From NCBI RefSeq assembly GCF_007000325.2, contig NZ_CP117270.1:272963-336962 (forward strand): a DNA stretch of 64,000 nt, given 5' to 3'. Below are positions 1 to 8,889 of this stretch, piece by piece. The DNA is from Rhizobium rhododendri. Its GTDB lineage: Bacteria > Pseudomonadota > Alphaproteobacteria > Rhizobiales > Rhizobiaceae. Every line of letters starts with the position of its first letter. The first letter of the stretch is position 1. Both the position numbers and the translations under genes were made by a program. The notes beneath the pieces are model-generated. The model did no database searches, was not told the origin of the DNA, and saw nothing but the letters and a program-made list of their open reading frames with translations.

Positions 1-707
1 AGCGCGGTCTCGTCGAAGGCTGCCATCTGTCCGCCGGCTGCCTCGAGCGTCAGCGCGGCAATGGCATCCGCCCATTCGAGAAGATTGGCTGCACGCGCCA
101 GTGCCACGCAAGAAAGCCCGGTGGCGCAGGCCGTGCCATTGACGAGACTGAGCCCCTCCTTGGCGCCCAGCACCAGCGGCACAAGGCCGATAGCCGCAAG
201 CGCCTCGCCACCGGTCATCGGCTGTCCTGCAACATGGGCCGCACCCTCGCCGATCAGCACCAGTGCCGTGTGGGCATTGTGGGTGAGATAGCCTGCCGAT
301 CCCCTGGAGGGGACGTCTGGAATGCAGTCCTTGTCGAGAAACGTCCGGAGGTGGTCGACGATCTCGCGGCGCACACCGGAATAGCCGTGGGAAAAATTGG
401 CGATCTGGGCGGCGATGATCGCCCTGACTTCGCGCCGGGACAGAAGCGGTCCGACGCCGCAGGCATGGCTGAGGATAATGTTGCGTGACAGCTTGCTCTG
501 CGATGCGAGGTCTACCACTGTATCCGATAGGGCGCCGACGCCGGTGTTGATGCCGTAGGCCCGCTGGCCCGTTTCGACGATGCGGGCAACGATGCGGCTG
601 GCATTGTCGATGCGCGCCCAGACTGCGGGGGCGAGCGACAGGCTTTCGCCGCCTGCGATGGCCGCGACGTCGCGCCAGCCGAGCTTTGCTTCGAGAGTGA
701 CGGTCAT
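1..707 (-). CDS. Histidine/aromatic ammonia-lyase-like protein lacking the MIO triad (3' end cut by window edge)
   Basis: The first 235 residues resemble the HAL/PAL fold. Tyr51 sits in a YGINTGVGAL segment that matches the Tyr53 region of the true HutH at 7.3 kb, and GEG, MTGGEAL, AKEGL and NGT blocks line up with it. Where HutH has Gly-Ser-Val-Gly followed by Ala142-Ser143-Gly144, which cyclises to the MIO cofactor, this protein reads GSAG-YLT-HNAH (Tyr140 onward). The ASG triad is absent and the loop is about three residues shorter. It is the last gene of the amino acid ABC operon, starting 4 bp after the ATPase stop. An MIO-based lyase reaction is therefore doubtful; a binding or regulatory role, or different chemistry, is inference. 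The C-terminal half is outside the window. Confidence 0.8.
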   Translation of the reverse strand, partial: MTVTLEAKLGWRDVAAIAGGESLSLAPAVWARIDNASRIVARIVETGQRAYGINTGVGALSDTVVDLASQSKLSRNIILSHACGVGPLLSRREVRAIIAAQIANFSHGYSGVRREIVDHLRTFLDKDCIPDVPSRGSAGYLTHNAHTALVLIGEGAAHVAGQPMTGGEALAAIGLVPLVLGAKEGLSLVNGTACATGLSCVALARAANLLEWADAIAALTLEAAGGQMAAFDETA

Positions 708-711
708 GGGA

Positions 712-1482
712 TCAGCTTCCGAAATTGCCGATGAACTGGCGGAAAGCCGGCGAGCCGCCGCCGCCAAACATCTCTTCCGGGCTGCCGGAACTGTCGATCA
801 GCCCTTCGCGCATGAAGACGACGCGGTTGGAGACGTTGCGGGCAAAGCTCATCTCGTGGGTGACGACCAGCATGGTCATGCCCTCTTCTGCCAGCGCCCG
901 CATGACGCGCAGCACCTCGCCGACCAGTTCCGGATCGAGTGCGGATGTCGGTTCGTCGAACAGCATCACCTTCGGCTTCATCGCCAGCGCCCGCGCTATC
1001 GCCGCGCGCTGCTGCTGGCCGCCGGAAAGATGGGCCGGATAGGCATGGCGCTTGTCCGCGATGCCGACCTTCTCGAGCAGCGCCTCGGCGTCAGCAATGG
1101 CTTCCGCACGAGGCCGCTTCAGCACGTGGATCGGGCCCTCGATGACATTCTGCAGGATGGTCATATGGGACCAGAGATTGAACGACTGGAACACCATGCC
1201 GAGTTCCGAGCGGATGTGGTCGACCTGCCGGTTGCTCTCCGGCTTGCTCCGTCCGTTCTTGTGGATCATGCGGATTTGCTCGCCATCCACCCAGATTTCG
1301 CCGTCGTTGGCGACTTCGAGAAGGTTGATGCAGCGGAGGAATGTCGACTTGCCGGAGCCGGAAGCGCCGAGCAGGGATATGACGTCGCCATCCTCGGCAT
1401 CCAGCGAGATGCCGCGCAGCACCTCGTGGGTGCCGAAGCTCTTGCGGATATTGCGGACCGAAAGTCGGTTGACGCGGGCCAT
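712..1482 (-). CDS. Polar amino acid ABC transporter, ATP-binding subunit (HisP/GlnQ type)
   Basis: A 256-residue ATPase that energises import of an amino acid through the two permeases encoded just upstream. Visible motifs are Walker [10 protein letters not shown], signature [15 protein letters not shown], Walker [13 protein letters not shown] and the switch histidine in VVTHEM. A short insert after Walker A ([12 protein letters not shown]) is typical of the HisP branch. It is the fourth gene of a binding protein-permease-permease-ATPase operon. The substrate cannot be read from sequence. A basic or aromatic amino acid such as histidine is a guess from the neighbouring lyase-like gene and the hut genes. 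Confidence 0.93.
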   Translation of the reverse strand: MARVNRLSVRNIRKSFGTHEVLRGISLDAEDGDVISLLGASGSGKSTFLRCINLLEVANDGEIWVDGEQIRMIHKNGRSKPESNRQVDHIRSELGMVFQSFNLWSHMTILQNVIEGPIHVLKRPRAEAIADAEALLEKVGIADKRHAYPAHLSGGQQQRAAIARALAMKPKVMLFDEPTSALDPELVGEVLRVMRALAEEGMTMLVVTHEMSFARNVSNRVVFMREGLIDSSGSPEEMFGGGGSPAFRQFIGNFGS

Positions 1483-1504
1483 GGTCGCTCCAGTTCAGAC
1501 TGCG

Positions 1505-2209
1505 TTACGCCTTCAAAGCCTGCGGCGCTGCGCGGCGATGGCGGGAGAGGCGATATTCTAGCAGGCCGAAGGCCTGCAGGATGATGAAATTCAGGACGAG
1601 ATAGATGACGGCGGCGCAGAGAAATACCTCCATCGTCCGGTAGGTGTGCGAGATCAGCCGCTGTGCGACGCCGGTTACCTCCCAGACGGTTACGAGGCTT
1701 GCGAGCGCCGTCGACTTCAACATCAGCACGATCTCGGTCGAATAGGCAGGCAGCGCATGGCGGAAGGCGATGGGCGCCAGAATGCGGCGCACCAGCAGAA
1801 AGCCGGACATGCCGATCGAGCGGGCTGCCTCGATCTCCTTCGGCGAAACGGCGCGGATGCCGCCGCGAAAGATCTCTGCCGTGTAGCCGGCCGTGCAGAG
1901 CGCCAGCGACAGCACGGCGCAGACAAAGGGCTCGCGCAGCAGCGGCCAGAGAAACGAGTAGCGGATGATGCCGAACTGGCCGAGGCCGTAAAAGATCAGG
2001 AACATCTGGATCAGCAGCGGCGAGCCGCGAAACACGAAGATATAGGCCTTGGCGAAGGCCGAAAGGATCGGATTGCCGCCGGTGCGCATCCAGACGAGCC
2101 CCAGCGCCAGCAGGCCGCCAAGGGTGATCGACGTGATGAACAGGGCCAGCGTCATCGGCAAGGCTGCGAGCAGCGTGGCCATGGTCGATGACAGGAAGGC
2201 GATATCCAT
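1505..2209 (-). CDS. Amino acid ABC transporter permease (HisM type)
   Basis: This 234-residue inner-membrane protein has about five hydrophobic segments. It carries the EAA loop (GGIRAVSPKEIEAARSIGM) that docks on the ATPase, and the FRGSPLLIQ segment typical of the polar amino acid uptake family. It starts 3 bp after the stop of the partner permease, so the two are almost certainly translated together. It pairs with the 2.2-2.9 kb permease as a heterodimer. Confidence 0.92.
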   Translation of the reverse strand: MDIAFLSSTMATLLAALPMTLALFITSITLGGLLALGLVWMRTGGNPILSAFAKAYIFVFRGSPLLIQMFLIFYGLGQFGIIRYSFLWPLLREPFVCAVLSLALCTAGYTAEIFRGGIRAVSPKEIEAARSIGMSGFLLVRRILAPIAFRHALPAYSTEIVLMLKSTALASLVTVWEVTGVAQRLISHTYRTMEVFLCAAVIYLVLNFIILQAFGLLEYRLSRHRRAAPQALKA

Positions 2210-2212
2210 GGC

Positions 2213-2938
2213 TCAAGCCTTCCCCATCGTTGCCGACGGCATGCTACGGTTGGCGCGACGCTCGGCTCGGTTGAAAACCTGGTCCGAAAGACTGGTCAGG
2301 ATCAGGTAGAGGCACCCGCCGGCGATAAAGAACAGGAAATAATGCCGCGTCGAGCCGGCCGCCACCTGGCTGGTGCGCATCAGTTCGGCAAGCCCGGTAA
2401 CAGAGATCAGGGCTGAATCCTTGAGGCTCAGCTGCCAGACATTGCCGAGGCCGGGGATGGCAAGCCTCAGCACCTGCGGCAGGATGATCCGGCGGAAGCG
2501 CAGTCGCGTGCCCATGCCGATCGCCGAGGCGGCTTCCAGTTCGCCCTTCGAGATCGCCAGGTAGGCGCCGCGAAACACTTCAGCCTGGTAGGAGCCGGAG
2601 ATGACCCCCACGGCAAGGGCGCCGGCGGCAAAGGACGGCAGGCCAAGGAAGCCGTCGTAGCCCAGTGCCTTGCCCATGGAGGTCAGGGCGCTCGAGCCGC
2701 CAAAATAGATGAGATAGATGATCAGCAGTTCAGGCACGCCGCGAAAGACGGTGGTGTAGGCATGGCCGAGCGCCCATAGGAGCCGGTTGCCGGAAAGCTT
2801 GGCTGCGGCGACGAGCGTGCCGAGCACGGCGCCGATCGCCAGCGCCGCTGCAGTGACGGCGAGCGTCAGCAGCGTTGCCACGAGAAGCAGGGCGCCCCAC
2901 CCGGTCGAACCGAAGCCCAGCAGTTGCAATGTCGACAT
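2213..2938 (-). CDS. Amino acid ABC transporter permease (HisQ type)
   Basis: This 241-residue permease has an N-terminal TM segment, FRGVPELLIIYLIYF and an EAA loop GAYLAISKGELEAASAIGM, all standard for the HisQ/GlnP branch. It forms the heterodimeric channel with the downstream permease. It lies about 70 bp after the binding-protein gene, and the gap shows no strong hairpin. The family is clear; the substrate is not. Confidence 0.92.
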   Translation of the reverse strand: MSTLQLLGFGSTGWGALLLVATLLTLAVTAAALAIGAVLGTLVAAAKLSGNRLLWALGHAYTTVFRGVPELLIIYLIYFGGSSALTSMGKALGYDGFLGLPSFAAGALAVGVISGSYQAEVFRGAYLAISKGELEAASAIGMGTRLRFRRIILPQVLRLAIPGLGNVWQLSLKDSALISVTGLAELMRTSQVAAGSTRHYFLFFIAGGCLYLILTSLSDQVFNRAERRANRSMPSATMGKA

Positions 2939-3007
2939 CTGTTATTCCGAAATGACGAAAACAGTGACGCCCCCGGCCCTATCGACCGGAGGCATCTGTT
3001 GGAAAAG

Positions 3008-3850
3008 TTATTTCGGGCTGACGTCGGTCTTGAACCACTTCATCGACAGGGTCTTGACGGTGCCATCGGCGAGTGCCGACTTGATCGCCGCGCTGAACAT
3101 GTCGCGCAGGTCTGTGTCGGACTTGCGAACGCCGAGGCCTTCGCCGATACCCCAGATGGGTCCGGCAATCTGCGGGCCGGAGAAGCCGAGCGCGCCATTG
3201 GCTGCTTCGAAGGCGGTTTCGAAATAGACGGCGTCGTCGAAGCCGAGGTCGATGCGGCCGTTCTGCAGGTCGAGGTCGCGGTCTGCGCCGGTCTTGTATT
3301 CGCGGATCGTGGCGATGTCTGCAAAGTTGTCATAGACGAACTTGGCGTAGACGGTGGCCGCCTGGATGCCGATGGTCTTGCCCTTGAAGGCTTTCTTCAG
3401 GGCATCGATCTCAGCCACGCCGGTCTGGCCGGGCGTCATGGTGATGGTCTTGCCGGTGCCGGCGGCATTCGCCAGCGGACTGTCCTTGGCGACGGCAAAG
3501 GCTGCCGGGGTGGCGGCATAGGGAACGGTGAAGTCGATGACCTGCTTGCGCTCGTCGGTGATCGACAGGGCATCCATGATGATGTCGAACTTGCCGGCGT
3601 TGAGCGCCGGGATCATGCCGTCCCAGTCGGAGGCCACGAGCTTGCACTCGACCTTGGCCTTTTCGCAGAGCACCTTGGCCAACTCCGGCTCGAAGCCGCC
3701 CAGCGTGCCGTCGGCATTGGTCATGTTCCAGGGCGCATAAGCGCCTTCGAGCGTGATGGTGACGGTTTTCCAATCCTTGGCTTCGGCGGCAGGTCCGGCA
3801 AGGGTGGCCAGCGCCACGGCGCCCGATAGTAGCAATGCATTGATTTTCAT
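3008..3850 (-). CDS. Periplasmic amino acid-binding protein of the ABC transporter
   Basis: A solute-binding protein (SBP_bac_3 family) of 280 residues with a clear signal peptide (MKINALLLSGAVALATLAG, cleavage after AEA). The mature protein has GFEPELAK, DWDGMIPAL and DIIMDALSIT, the usual ligand-pocket blocks. The ATG at 3850 is preferred over an upstream in-frame start because AGAGGAGAGACC precedes it and because it gives a proper signal peptide. It is the first gene of the transporter operon. It captures the amino acid in the periplasm and hands it to the permeases. Confidence 0.93.
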   Translation of the reverse strand: MKINALLLSGAVALATLAGPAAEAKDWKTVTITLEGAYAPWNMTNADGTLGGFEPELAKVLCEKAKVECKLVASDWDGMIPALNAGKFDIIMDALSITDERKQVIDFTVPYAATPAAFAVAKDSPLANAAGTGKTITMTPGQTGVAEIDALKKAFKGKTIGIQAATVYAKFVYDNFADIATIREYKTGADRDLDLQNGRIDLGFDDAVYFETAFEAANGALGFSGPQIAGPIWGIGEGLGVRKSDTDLRDMFSAAIKSALADGTVKTLSMKWFKTDVSPK

Positions 3851-4171
3851 GGTCTCTCCTCTGGGGGCAAAATTGGCCGCGTCGTTGCACTGCCGGTCTG
3901 TGCCGGGTTGCTGCCTCGACATGGCCTCGGTGTAAAATGGTTTAAAGCCAATGCACCATATGAGATTTCGGAGGCGCGGCAAGCCGCCCCTTATTTAATA
4001 TGCAAATTTGATTGCTGCTCAATGATTGGGCGATCCAGTCTGCGTCTCGCATAGGCCTCGCTGCGACATAAGTCTATATTTATGAAAATGCCGGATATGC
4101 CTCAGAAACTTCAAGCATTTCTGATAGACCTATGATTCTCAAATTTCGGTGATGAACGGAGACAGCCGCCG
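3851..4171. other. Intergenic region between the amino acid transporter operon and the small-peptide genes
   Basis: About 320 bp between divergent genes. The segment around 3990-4090 is AT-rich compared with its surroundings and should hold the promoter of the transporter operon on the minus strand and that of the 49-residue peptide on the plus strand. I could not assign specific -35/-10 boxes or an operator. No HutC-like TGTA-N2-TACA site is present. Confidence 0.5.
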
Positions 4172-4321
4172 ATGGCCATTCGCCCCCTCTTGATCGGTCT
4201 CACTCTCATTCTTGCGCTGGTGATGATCGTGCTCAGCATTCTGCTGGTCAATCCGACGCACACCATCCGCCAGGCCGAACCCTTTGCGCCGCAGCAACCT
4301 GGTGCAAATCCGCAGCAGTAA
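4172..4321 (+). CDS. 49-residue single-span membrane peptide
   Basis: This small ORF encodes a basic N-terminus (MAIRP), one long hydrophobic segment rich in Leu/Ile/Val (about residues 5-27), then a Gln/Pro-rich tail ending QQPGANPQQ. GGAG lies about 10 nt before the ATG. The predicted topology is a single inner-membrane helix with a short tail. It is followed 86 bp later by another tiny hydrophobic peptide gene. I do not recognise a family. It could be a short membrane regulator; no function is claimed. Confidence 0.55.
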   Translation: MAIRPLLIGLTLILALVMIVLSILLVNPTHTIRQAEPFAPQQPGANPQQ

Positions 4322-4353
4322 GCTGGTATTGTCGGGCCCAGGACCCCACCTAC

Positions 4354-4378
4354 GGAACTGTCTGCTACGCGGTGCGTT
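4354..4378 (+). promoter_or_regulatory. Candidate EcfG/RpoE2 general-stress promoter
   Basis: GGAAC is followed by exactly 16 bases and then CGTT, matching the alphaproteobacterial general-stress sigma pattern GGAAC-N16/17-CGTT. It ends 29 bp before the ATG of the 40-residue peptide, which leaves room for a short leader. Confidence 0.6.
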
Positions 4379-4407
4379 TGTCGGGCAAGTTCACAAGGAA
4401 AAGTCCA

Positions 4408-4530
4408 ATGCGAGTAATGATAGCCGTCGTAACGATCATGGTGGTGTCTGTTCTCAGCCTGTCGATGCTGACACCGGCCGGCGAAGAGATGACCGGCAAG
4501 GGTTCCAAGCTGGAAGCCTCCATCAACTAA
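4408..4530 (+). CDS. 40-residue hydrophobic peptide behind a stress-type promoter
   Basis: The sequence begins MRVMIAVVTIMVVSVLSLSM, one hydrophobic helix that could be a membrane anchor or a signal peptide. A short polar tail of about 20 residues follows (EEMTGKGSKLEASIN). An AAGGAAAAG Shine-Dalgarno lies just upstream. The exact GGAAC-N16-CGTT match upstream suggests induction by the general stress response. It ends 27 bp from the convergent hutF stop. No family recognised. Confidence 0.55.
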   Translation: MRVMIAVVTIMVVSVLSLSMLTPAGEEMTGKGSKLEASIN

Positions 4531-4557
4531 TTTGCGCTCTGATGACATGCTTCTCGT

Positions 4558-5910
4558 CTAAGCCGAAAGCAGACGGGTCATGGTGGCAACAAAACGCTTT
4601 CGGATCCGGTCCCGCCCGACATGCACTCCACCGCTGACCTGCTTGCGCCCGAGTGCCCAGACACTGTCGATCTTCACGCCTCCGGCAAACATCCAGTGAT
4701 CGAGCAACTGGTCGCCTTCCAGATAGGGCACGGCGGATACATCCAGCGATACGAGATCGGCGTAGTTTCCTTCTTGCAGTCCTGTCGCGGTCTGTAGGGC
4801 GATACCACCGCCTCTTAATGCCTGATCGAACAACGCACGACCGGTCGAGCCGTTTTGAGGTGCCACCACGTTGCGGGCGCGGAGGTCGAGGCGCTGCGAA
4901 TACTCCAGCTGGCGTAACTCTTCAGGCACCGAGATCAGGACGTTCGAGTCCGAGCCGATGCCGAACCGCCCTCCCTCTGACATGAACTGCGGGGCAGGAA
5001 ATGTCCCGTCTCCAAGGTTGGCCTCGGTGATCGGGCAGAGGCCTGCCACCGCGCCGCTCTTGGCCATGCGTGTCGTTTCATCCTCCGTCATATGTGTCGC
5101 ATGTATCAGGCACCAGCGCGCATCGACATCGGCATGGTCGAGCAGCCATTCGACGGGCCGTGCGCCGGACCAGGCAATGCAGTCCTCTATTTCCTTGACC
5201 TGCTCTGCGACGTGGATGTGGATTGGCCCGTTCCGCCCAAGCTCTGCGGCAAAACTCAGTTCTTCCGGCGTCACCGCCCGCAGGCTATGCGGCGCAAGGC
5301 CGAGCACGCCGCCTTCCAGTGCGCCAATCACCTGCCGGCATCCCTCCATCAGTGTCGCAAAGCTATCCGGCGTATTGATAAAGCGGCGCTGGCCCTCGAT
5401 CGGCTGACCGCCTCCGAAACCGGACCGCGCGTAAAGCACCGGCAGCAGCGTCAGCCCGATACCGGCTTGACTGCTGGCAGCGCCGATACGTTCGGCCAAT
5501 TCGGCAATATTGGCATAGGGCCTGCCGTCCTTGTCGTGGTGCAGGTAGTGGAATTCCCCGACGCGGCAAAAGCCGGCCTCCAGCATCTCCATGTAGAGTT
5601 CGGCCGCGACCGCCTCGACATCCTCGGGCGTCATCGTCAGGGCGAATTTGTACATCACCGTCCGCCAGCTCCAGAAGCTGTCGCTGCCGGGGCCTCGCAC
5701 TTCGGCAAGACCTGCCATCGCCCGCTGGAAAGCGTGGCTGTGCAGGTTTGGCATGGCGGGTACGAGCACTGCGTGGCGCTCGTCGGCGGCCTCGGCCGGT
5801 ACGCCCGCAGCGATGCTGACGATGCGCCCGTCGGCAATCTCTATGCGTACGTTCTTTTGCCAGCCGGTTGGCAATAGGGCTGATCCTGCGTGAAGTCCGA
5901 CCATCGGCAT
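4558..5910 (-). CDS. hutF: Formimidoylglutamate deiminase
   Basis: This 450-residue amidohydrolase converts N-formimino-L-glutamate to N-formyl-L-glutamate and ammonia, the fourth step of the five-step histidine route. Metal-binding NLHSHAFQR (around residue 56), the FHYLHH block and HVAEQ are visible, and the length is right for HutF. It is transcribed divergently from hutIHGU, with a palindromic operator in the 115-bp gap. Presence of HutF plus HutG, and no HutE/formimidoylglutamase-type gene, fixes the pathway variant. Confidence 0.93.
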   Translation of the reverse strand: MPMVGLHAGSALLPTGWQKNVRIEIADGRIVSIAAGVPAEAADERHAVLVPAMPNLHSHAFQRAMAGLAEVRGPGSDSFWSWRTVMYKFALTMTPEDVEAVAAELYMEMLEAGFCRVGEFHYLHHDKDGRPYANIAELAERIGAASSQAGIGLTLLPVLYARSGFGGGQPIEGQRRFINTPDSFATLMEGCRQVIGALEGGVLGLAPHSLRAVTPEELSFAAELGRNGPIHIHVAEQVKEIEDCIAWSGARPVEWLLDHADVDARWCLIHATHMTEDETTRMAKSGAVAGLCPITEANLGDGTFPAPQFMSEGGRFGIGSDSNVLISVPEELRQLEYSQRLDLRARNVVAPQNGSTGRALFDQALRGGGIALQTATGLQEGNYADLVSLDVSAVPYLEGDQLLDHWMFAGGVKIDSVWALGRKQVSGGVHVGRDRIRKRFVATMTRLLSA

Positions 5911-5984
5911 TCCCCTTCTATTTGCGGGCGATCCGTCCTAGGTTCCTCGCCAGCTGCCATATTTTTGCTTGTCACACGACTATT

Positions 5985-5996
5985 ATGTATATACAT
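5985..5996. promoter_or_regulatory. Candidate HutC operator between hutF and hutI
   Basis: ATGTATATACAT is a perfect 12-bp palindrome containing TGTA-TA-TACA, the half-site arrangement bound by GntR-family HutC repressors. It lies 29 bp before the hutI start and about 75 bp before hutF, so one repressor could control both directions. No hutC gene lies in the window. Confidence 0.6.
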
Positions 5997-6025
5997 GTTA
6001 GGCCATAAAGAAAGGCGCAAAGCTG

Positions 6026-7288
6026 ATGACCGGGAACAATTCCTCCGAACAGAATACCGCATTTCTAGGCCGCCCACGTTTGCTGCGCAACGCCCGGCTT
6101 GCGACGCTGGACAGCCGCCTGCCCGGCCTCGGCCTTATCGAAAAGGCTGCAATCGTCGTCGAAAATGGCCGCATCGCCTATGCTGGCCCCGAGAGTGAAT
6201 TGCCGGTCTGGGCCATCGAGACCGCCGATATCCTCGACCTCGAAGGGCGCTGGGTGACCCCCGGACTGGTCGATTGCCACACGCACATCATCTATGGTGG
6301 CAATCGCGCCCGCGAGTTCGAAATGCGGCTCGAGGGCGCCACTTACGAAGAGGTTGCGCGCGCCGGGGGCGGCATCGTTTCCTCGGTCAATGCCACAAAT
6401 GCCCTGTCCGTCGAAGGACTGGTGGCGGCCGCCTTGCCGAGGCTGGACACGCTGCTGGCCGAAGGCGTCACCACCATCGAAATCAAATCCGGCTACGGGC
6501 TGAACGTCGATGCCGAACTGCGGATATTGCGCGCCGCCCGAGCCATTGAGCGCATCCGTCAGGTCCGCGTCGTCACCTCCTATCTCGCAGCACACGCGAC
6601 GCCCGTCGACTACAAGGGGCGCAACGACGCCTATATCGACGAGGTTGTGCTTCCCGGCATGCGGCAGGGCGCGGCGGAAGGCCTGATCGATGCCGTCGAC
6701 GGATTTTGCGAAGGTATCGCATTCTCGCCGTCCGAAATTGCCCTGGTGTTCGACGCTGCCAAGGCGCTCGGCCTGCCGGTCAAGCTGCATGCCGAGCAGC
6801 TTTCCAATCTCGGTGGCGCCAGGCTCGCTGCATCCTACGGGGCCCTGTCGGCCGATCATCTCGAATATCTGGATGCTGCAGGCGTGGCTGCACTTGCCGC
6901 GAGCGGCACGGTGGCCGTGCTGCTGCCCGGCGCCTTCTATGCCATCAACGAGAAGCAGAAGCCGCCGGTCCAGCTGTTGCGAGACGCCGGGGTGAAGATC
7001 GCCATTGCCACCGACAGCAATCCCGGCACCTCGCCGCTGACATCCCTGCTGCTCACCATGAACATGTCGGCGACCCTGTTCGGCCTTACGGTCGAGGAGT
7101 GCATTGCCGGGACGACCCGCGAGGCCGCGCGGGCCCTAGGCGTGCTTGCTGAAACCGGAACTATCGAGGTCGGGAAATCGGCGGATCTCGCCACCTGGAA
7201 CGTCGATAGCCCGGCCGAACTTGTCTACCGGATTGGTTTCAATCCGCTTTATGCGCACCTGTTCAAGGGCGAGAGGATCGATCGATGA
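6026..7288 (+). CDS. hutI: Imidazolonepropionase
   Basis: A 420-residue amidohydrolase-fold enzyme that opens 4-imidazolone-5-propionate to N-formiminoglutamate. Metal ligands are visible in [17 protein letters not shown] and [11 protein letters not shown], with KSGYGL in the substrate pocket. It is the first gene of hutIHGU; its TGA overlaps the ATG of hutH (ATGA), indicating coupled translation. The start follows the promoter/operator region directly; the ribosome-binding site is modest (AAGGCGCAAAG). Confidence 0.95.
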   Translation: MTGNNSSEQNTAFLGRPRLLRNARLATLDSRLPGLGLIEKAAIVVENGRIAYAGPESELPVWAIETADILDLEGRWVTPGLVDCHTHIIYGGNRAREFEMRLEGATYEEVARAGGGIVSSVNATNALSVEGLVAAALPRLDTLLAEGVTTIEIKSGYGLNVDAELRILRAARAIERIRQVRVVTSYLAAHATPVDYKGRNDAYIDEVVLPGMRQGAAEGLIDAVDGFCEGIAFSPSEIALVFDAAKALGLPVKLHAEQLSNLGGARLAASYGALSADHLEYLDAAGVAALAASGTVAVLLPGAFYAINEKQKPPVQLLRDAGVKIAIATDSNPGTSPLTSLLLTMNMSATLFGLTVEECIAGTTREAARALGVLAETGTIEVGKSADLATWNVDSPAELVYRIGFNPLYAHLFKGERIDR

Positions 7289-8820
7289 CCATCACACTCC
7301 ATCCAGGTTCGGTGACGCTCGCCGATCTCTCGATTATCTACTGGACGGGCGAACCTGTCGTCCTCGATCGCTCGTTCGACGCCGGTATCGAGCGCGCCGC
7401 CGCCCGTATTGCCGAGATTGCCGCCGGCAATGCGCCGGTCTACGGCATCAACACCGGCTTCGGTAAACTGGCGTCGATCAAGATCGACCGTGCCGATGTC
7501 GCGACGCTGCAGCGCAATCTGATCCTCTCCCATTGCTGCGGCGTCGGCCAGCCCCTGGCCGAGAATATCGTCCGGCTGATCATGTCCCTGAAGCTGGTGT
7601 CGCTCGGGCGCGGCGCATCCGGCGTGCGGCTCGAAATGGTGCGGCTGATCGAGGCGATGCTTGAGAGGGGCGTTATCCCCGTCATTCCGGAAAAAGGCTC
7701 TGTCGGCGCCTCCGGCGACCTCGCGCCGCTCGCCCACATGGCGGCGGTCATGATGGGTGAAGGCGAAGCATTTTTAGCCGGCGAACGAATGAGTGGCGGT
7801 GCGGCATTGGAAAAGGCCGGGCTGACGCCGATGGTGCTGGCCGCCAAGGAAGGCCTGGCGCTGATCAACGGCACTCAGACCTCGACGGCGCTGGCGCTCG
7901 CAGGCCTCTTCCGCGCCCACAGGGCCGCCCAGGCGGCGCTGATCACAGGAGCGCTGTCGACCGATGCGGCGATGGGCTCGTCGGCGCCGTTCCATGCCGA
8001 TATCCACACCCTGCGCGGCCATCAGGGCCAGATCGACACGGCGGCGGCTCTGCGGGCTTTGCTCGACAATTCGGTCATCCGCGCAAGCCATATCGAGGGC
8101 GACGAGCGCGTCCAGGATCCCTATTGCATCCGCTGCCAGCCACAGGTCGACGGCGCCTGCCTCGATCTGTTGCGCCAGGTGGCAAAAACGCTGGAGATCG
8201 AAGCCAATGCGGTGACCGACAATCCGTTGGTGCTGTCAGACAATTCGGTCGTCTCCGGCGGTAATTTCCACGCCGAGCCCGTGGCCTTCGCCGCAGACCA
8301 GATCGCGCTCGCCGTCTGCGAGATCGGCGCCATCGCCCAGCGCCGCATTGCGCTCCTGGTCGATCCGGCGCTGTCGCATGGCCTGCCGGCCTTCCTTGCC
8401 AAAAAGCCCGGGCTCAATTCCGGGCTGATGATCGCCGAGGTAACATCTGCCGCGCTGATGTCTGAGAACAAGCAGATGTCGCACCCGGCCTCGGTCGATT
8501 CCACACCGACCTCGGCCAACCAGGAAGACCACGTCTCCATGGCCTGTCACGGTGCCCGCCGACTGCTGCAGATGACCGACAACCTGTTTGGCATCATCGG
8601 GATCGAAGCGCTGACGGCGGCCCAGGGGATCGAGTTCCGCGCGCCGCTGGTCACCAGCCCCGAACTCACCGCCGCCGTCGCCGCCATCCGCCGCGTCGTG
8701 CCGACGCTCGAAGAGGACCGCTACATGGCAAACGACCTTGCCGCAGCCAGCGACCTGGTATCATCTGGCACACTGAATGCAGCGGTGTCCGAGGGTATCC
8801 TGCCGGGTCTGGAGGGCTGA
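7285..8820 (+). CDS. hutH: Histidine ammonia-lyase
   Basis: A 511-residue enzyme that deaminates L-histidine to trans-urocanate, the committing step. The MIO-forming triad Ala142-Ser143-Gly144 is intact within [14 protein letters not shown], and Tyr53 ([10 protein letters not shown]) and the SHPASVDS and NQEDHVSM segments are all conserved. Its length matches the family. It starts inside the hutI stop and precedes hutG by 69 bp. It provides an internal reference against which the triad-less paralogue at the left edge can be judged. Confidence 0.97.
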   Translation: MTITLHPGSVTLADLSIIYWTGEPVVLDRSFDAGIERAAARIAEIAAGNAPVYGINTGFGKLASIKIDRADVATLQRNLILSHCCGVGQPLAENIVRLIMSLKLVSLGRGASGVRLEMVRLIEAMLERGVIPVIPEKGSVGASGDLAPLAHMAAVMMGEGEAFLAGERMSGGAALEKAGLTPMVLAAKEGLALINGTQTSTALALAGLFRAHRAAQAALITGALSTDAAMGSSAPFHADIHTLRGHQGQIDTAAALRALLDNSVIRASHIEGDERVQDPYCIRCQPQVDGACLDLLRQVAKTLEIEANAVTDNPLVLSDNSVVSGGNFHAEPVAFAADQIALAVCEIGAIAQRRIALLVDPALSHGLPAFLAKKPGLNSGLMIAEVTSAALMSENKQMSHPASVDSTPTSANQEDHVSMACHGARRLLQMTDNLFGIIGIEALTAAQGIEFRAPLVTSPELTAAVAAIRRVVPTLEEDRYMANDLAAASDLVSSGTLNAAVSEGILPGLEG

Positions 8821-8889
8821 TCTTATGGAGGCTATTCCAAGCGGCAGTTTGCGCACGCAGAGGCCGACAACCGCCAAGGAGACCATTCA

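Noticed and set aside
580..1584. 334-codon plus-strand open frame over the transporter ATPase
   Set aside because: Covers the opposite strand of the clearly coding ATPase with no recognisable features.
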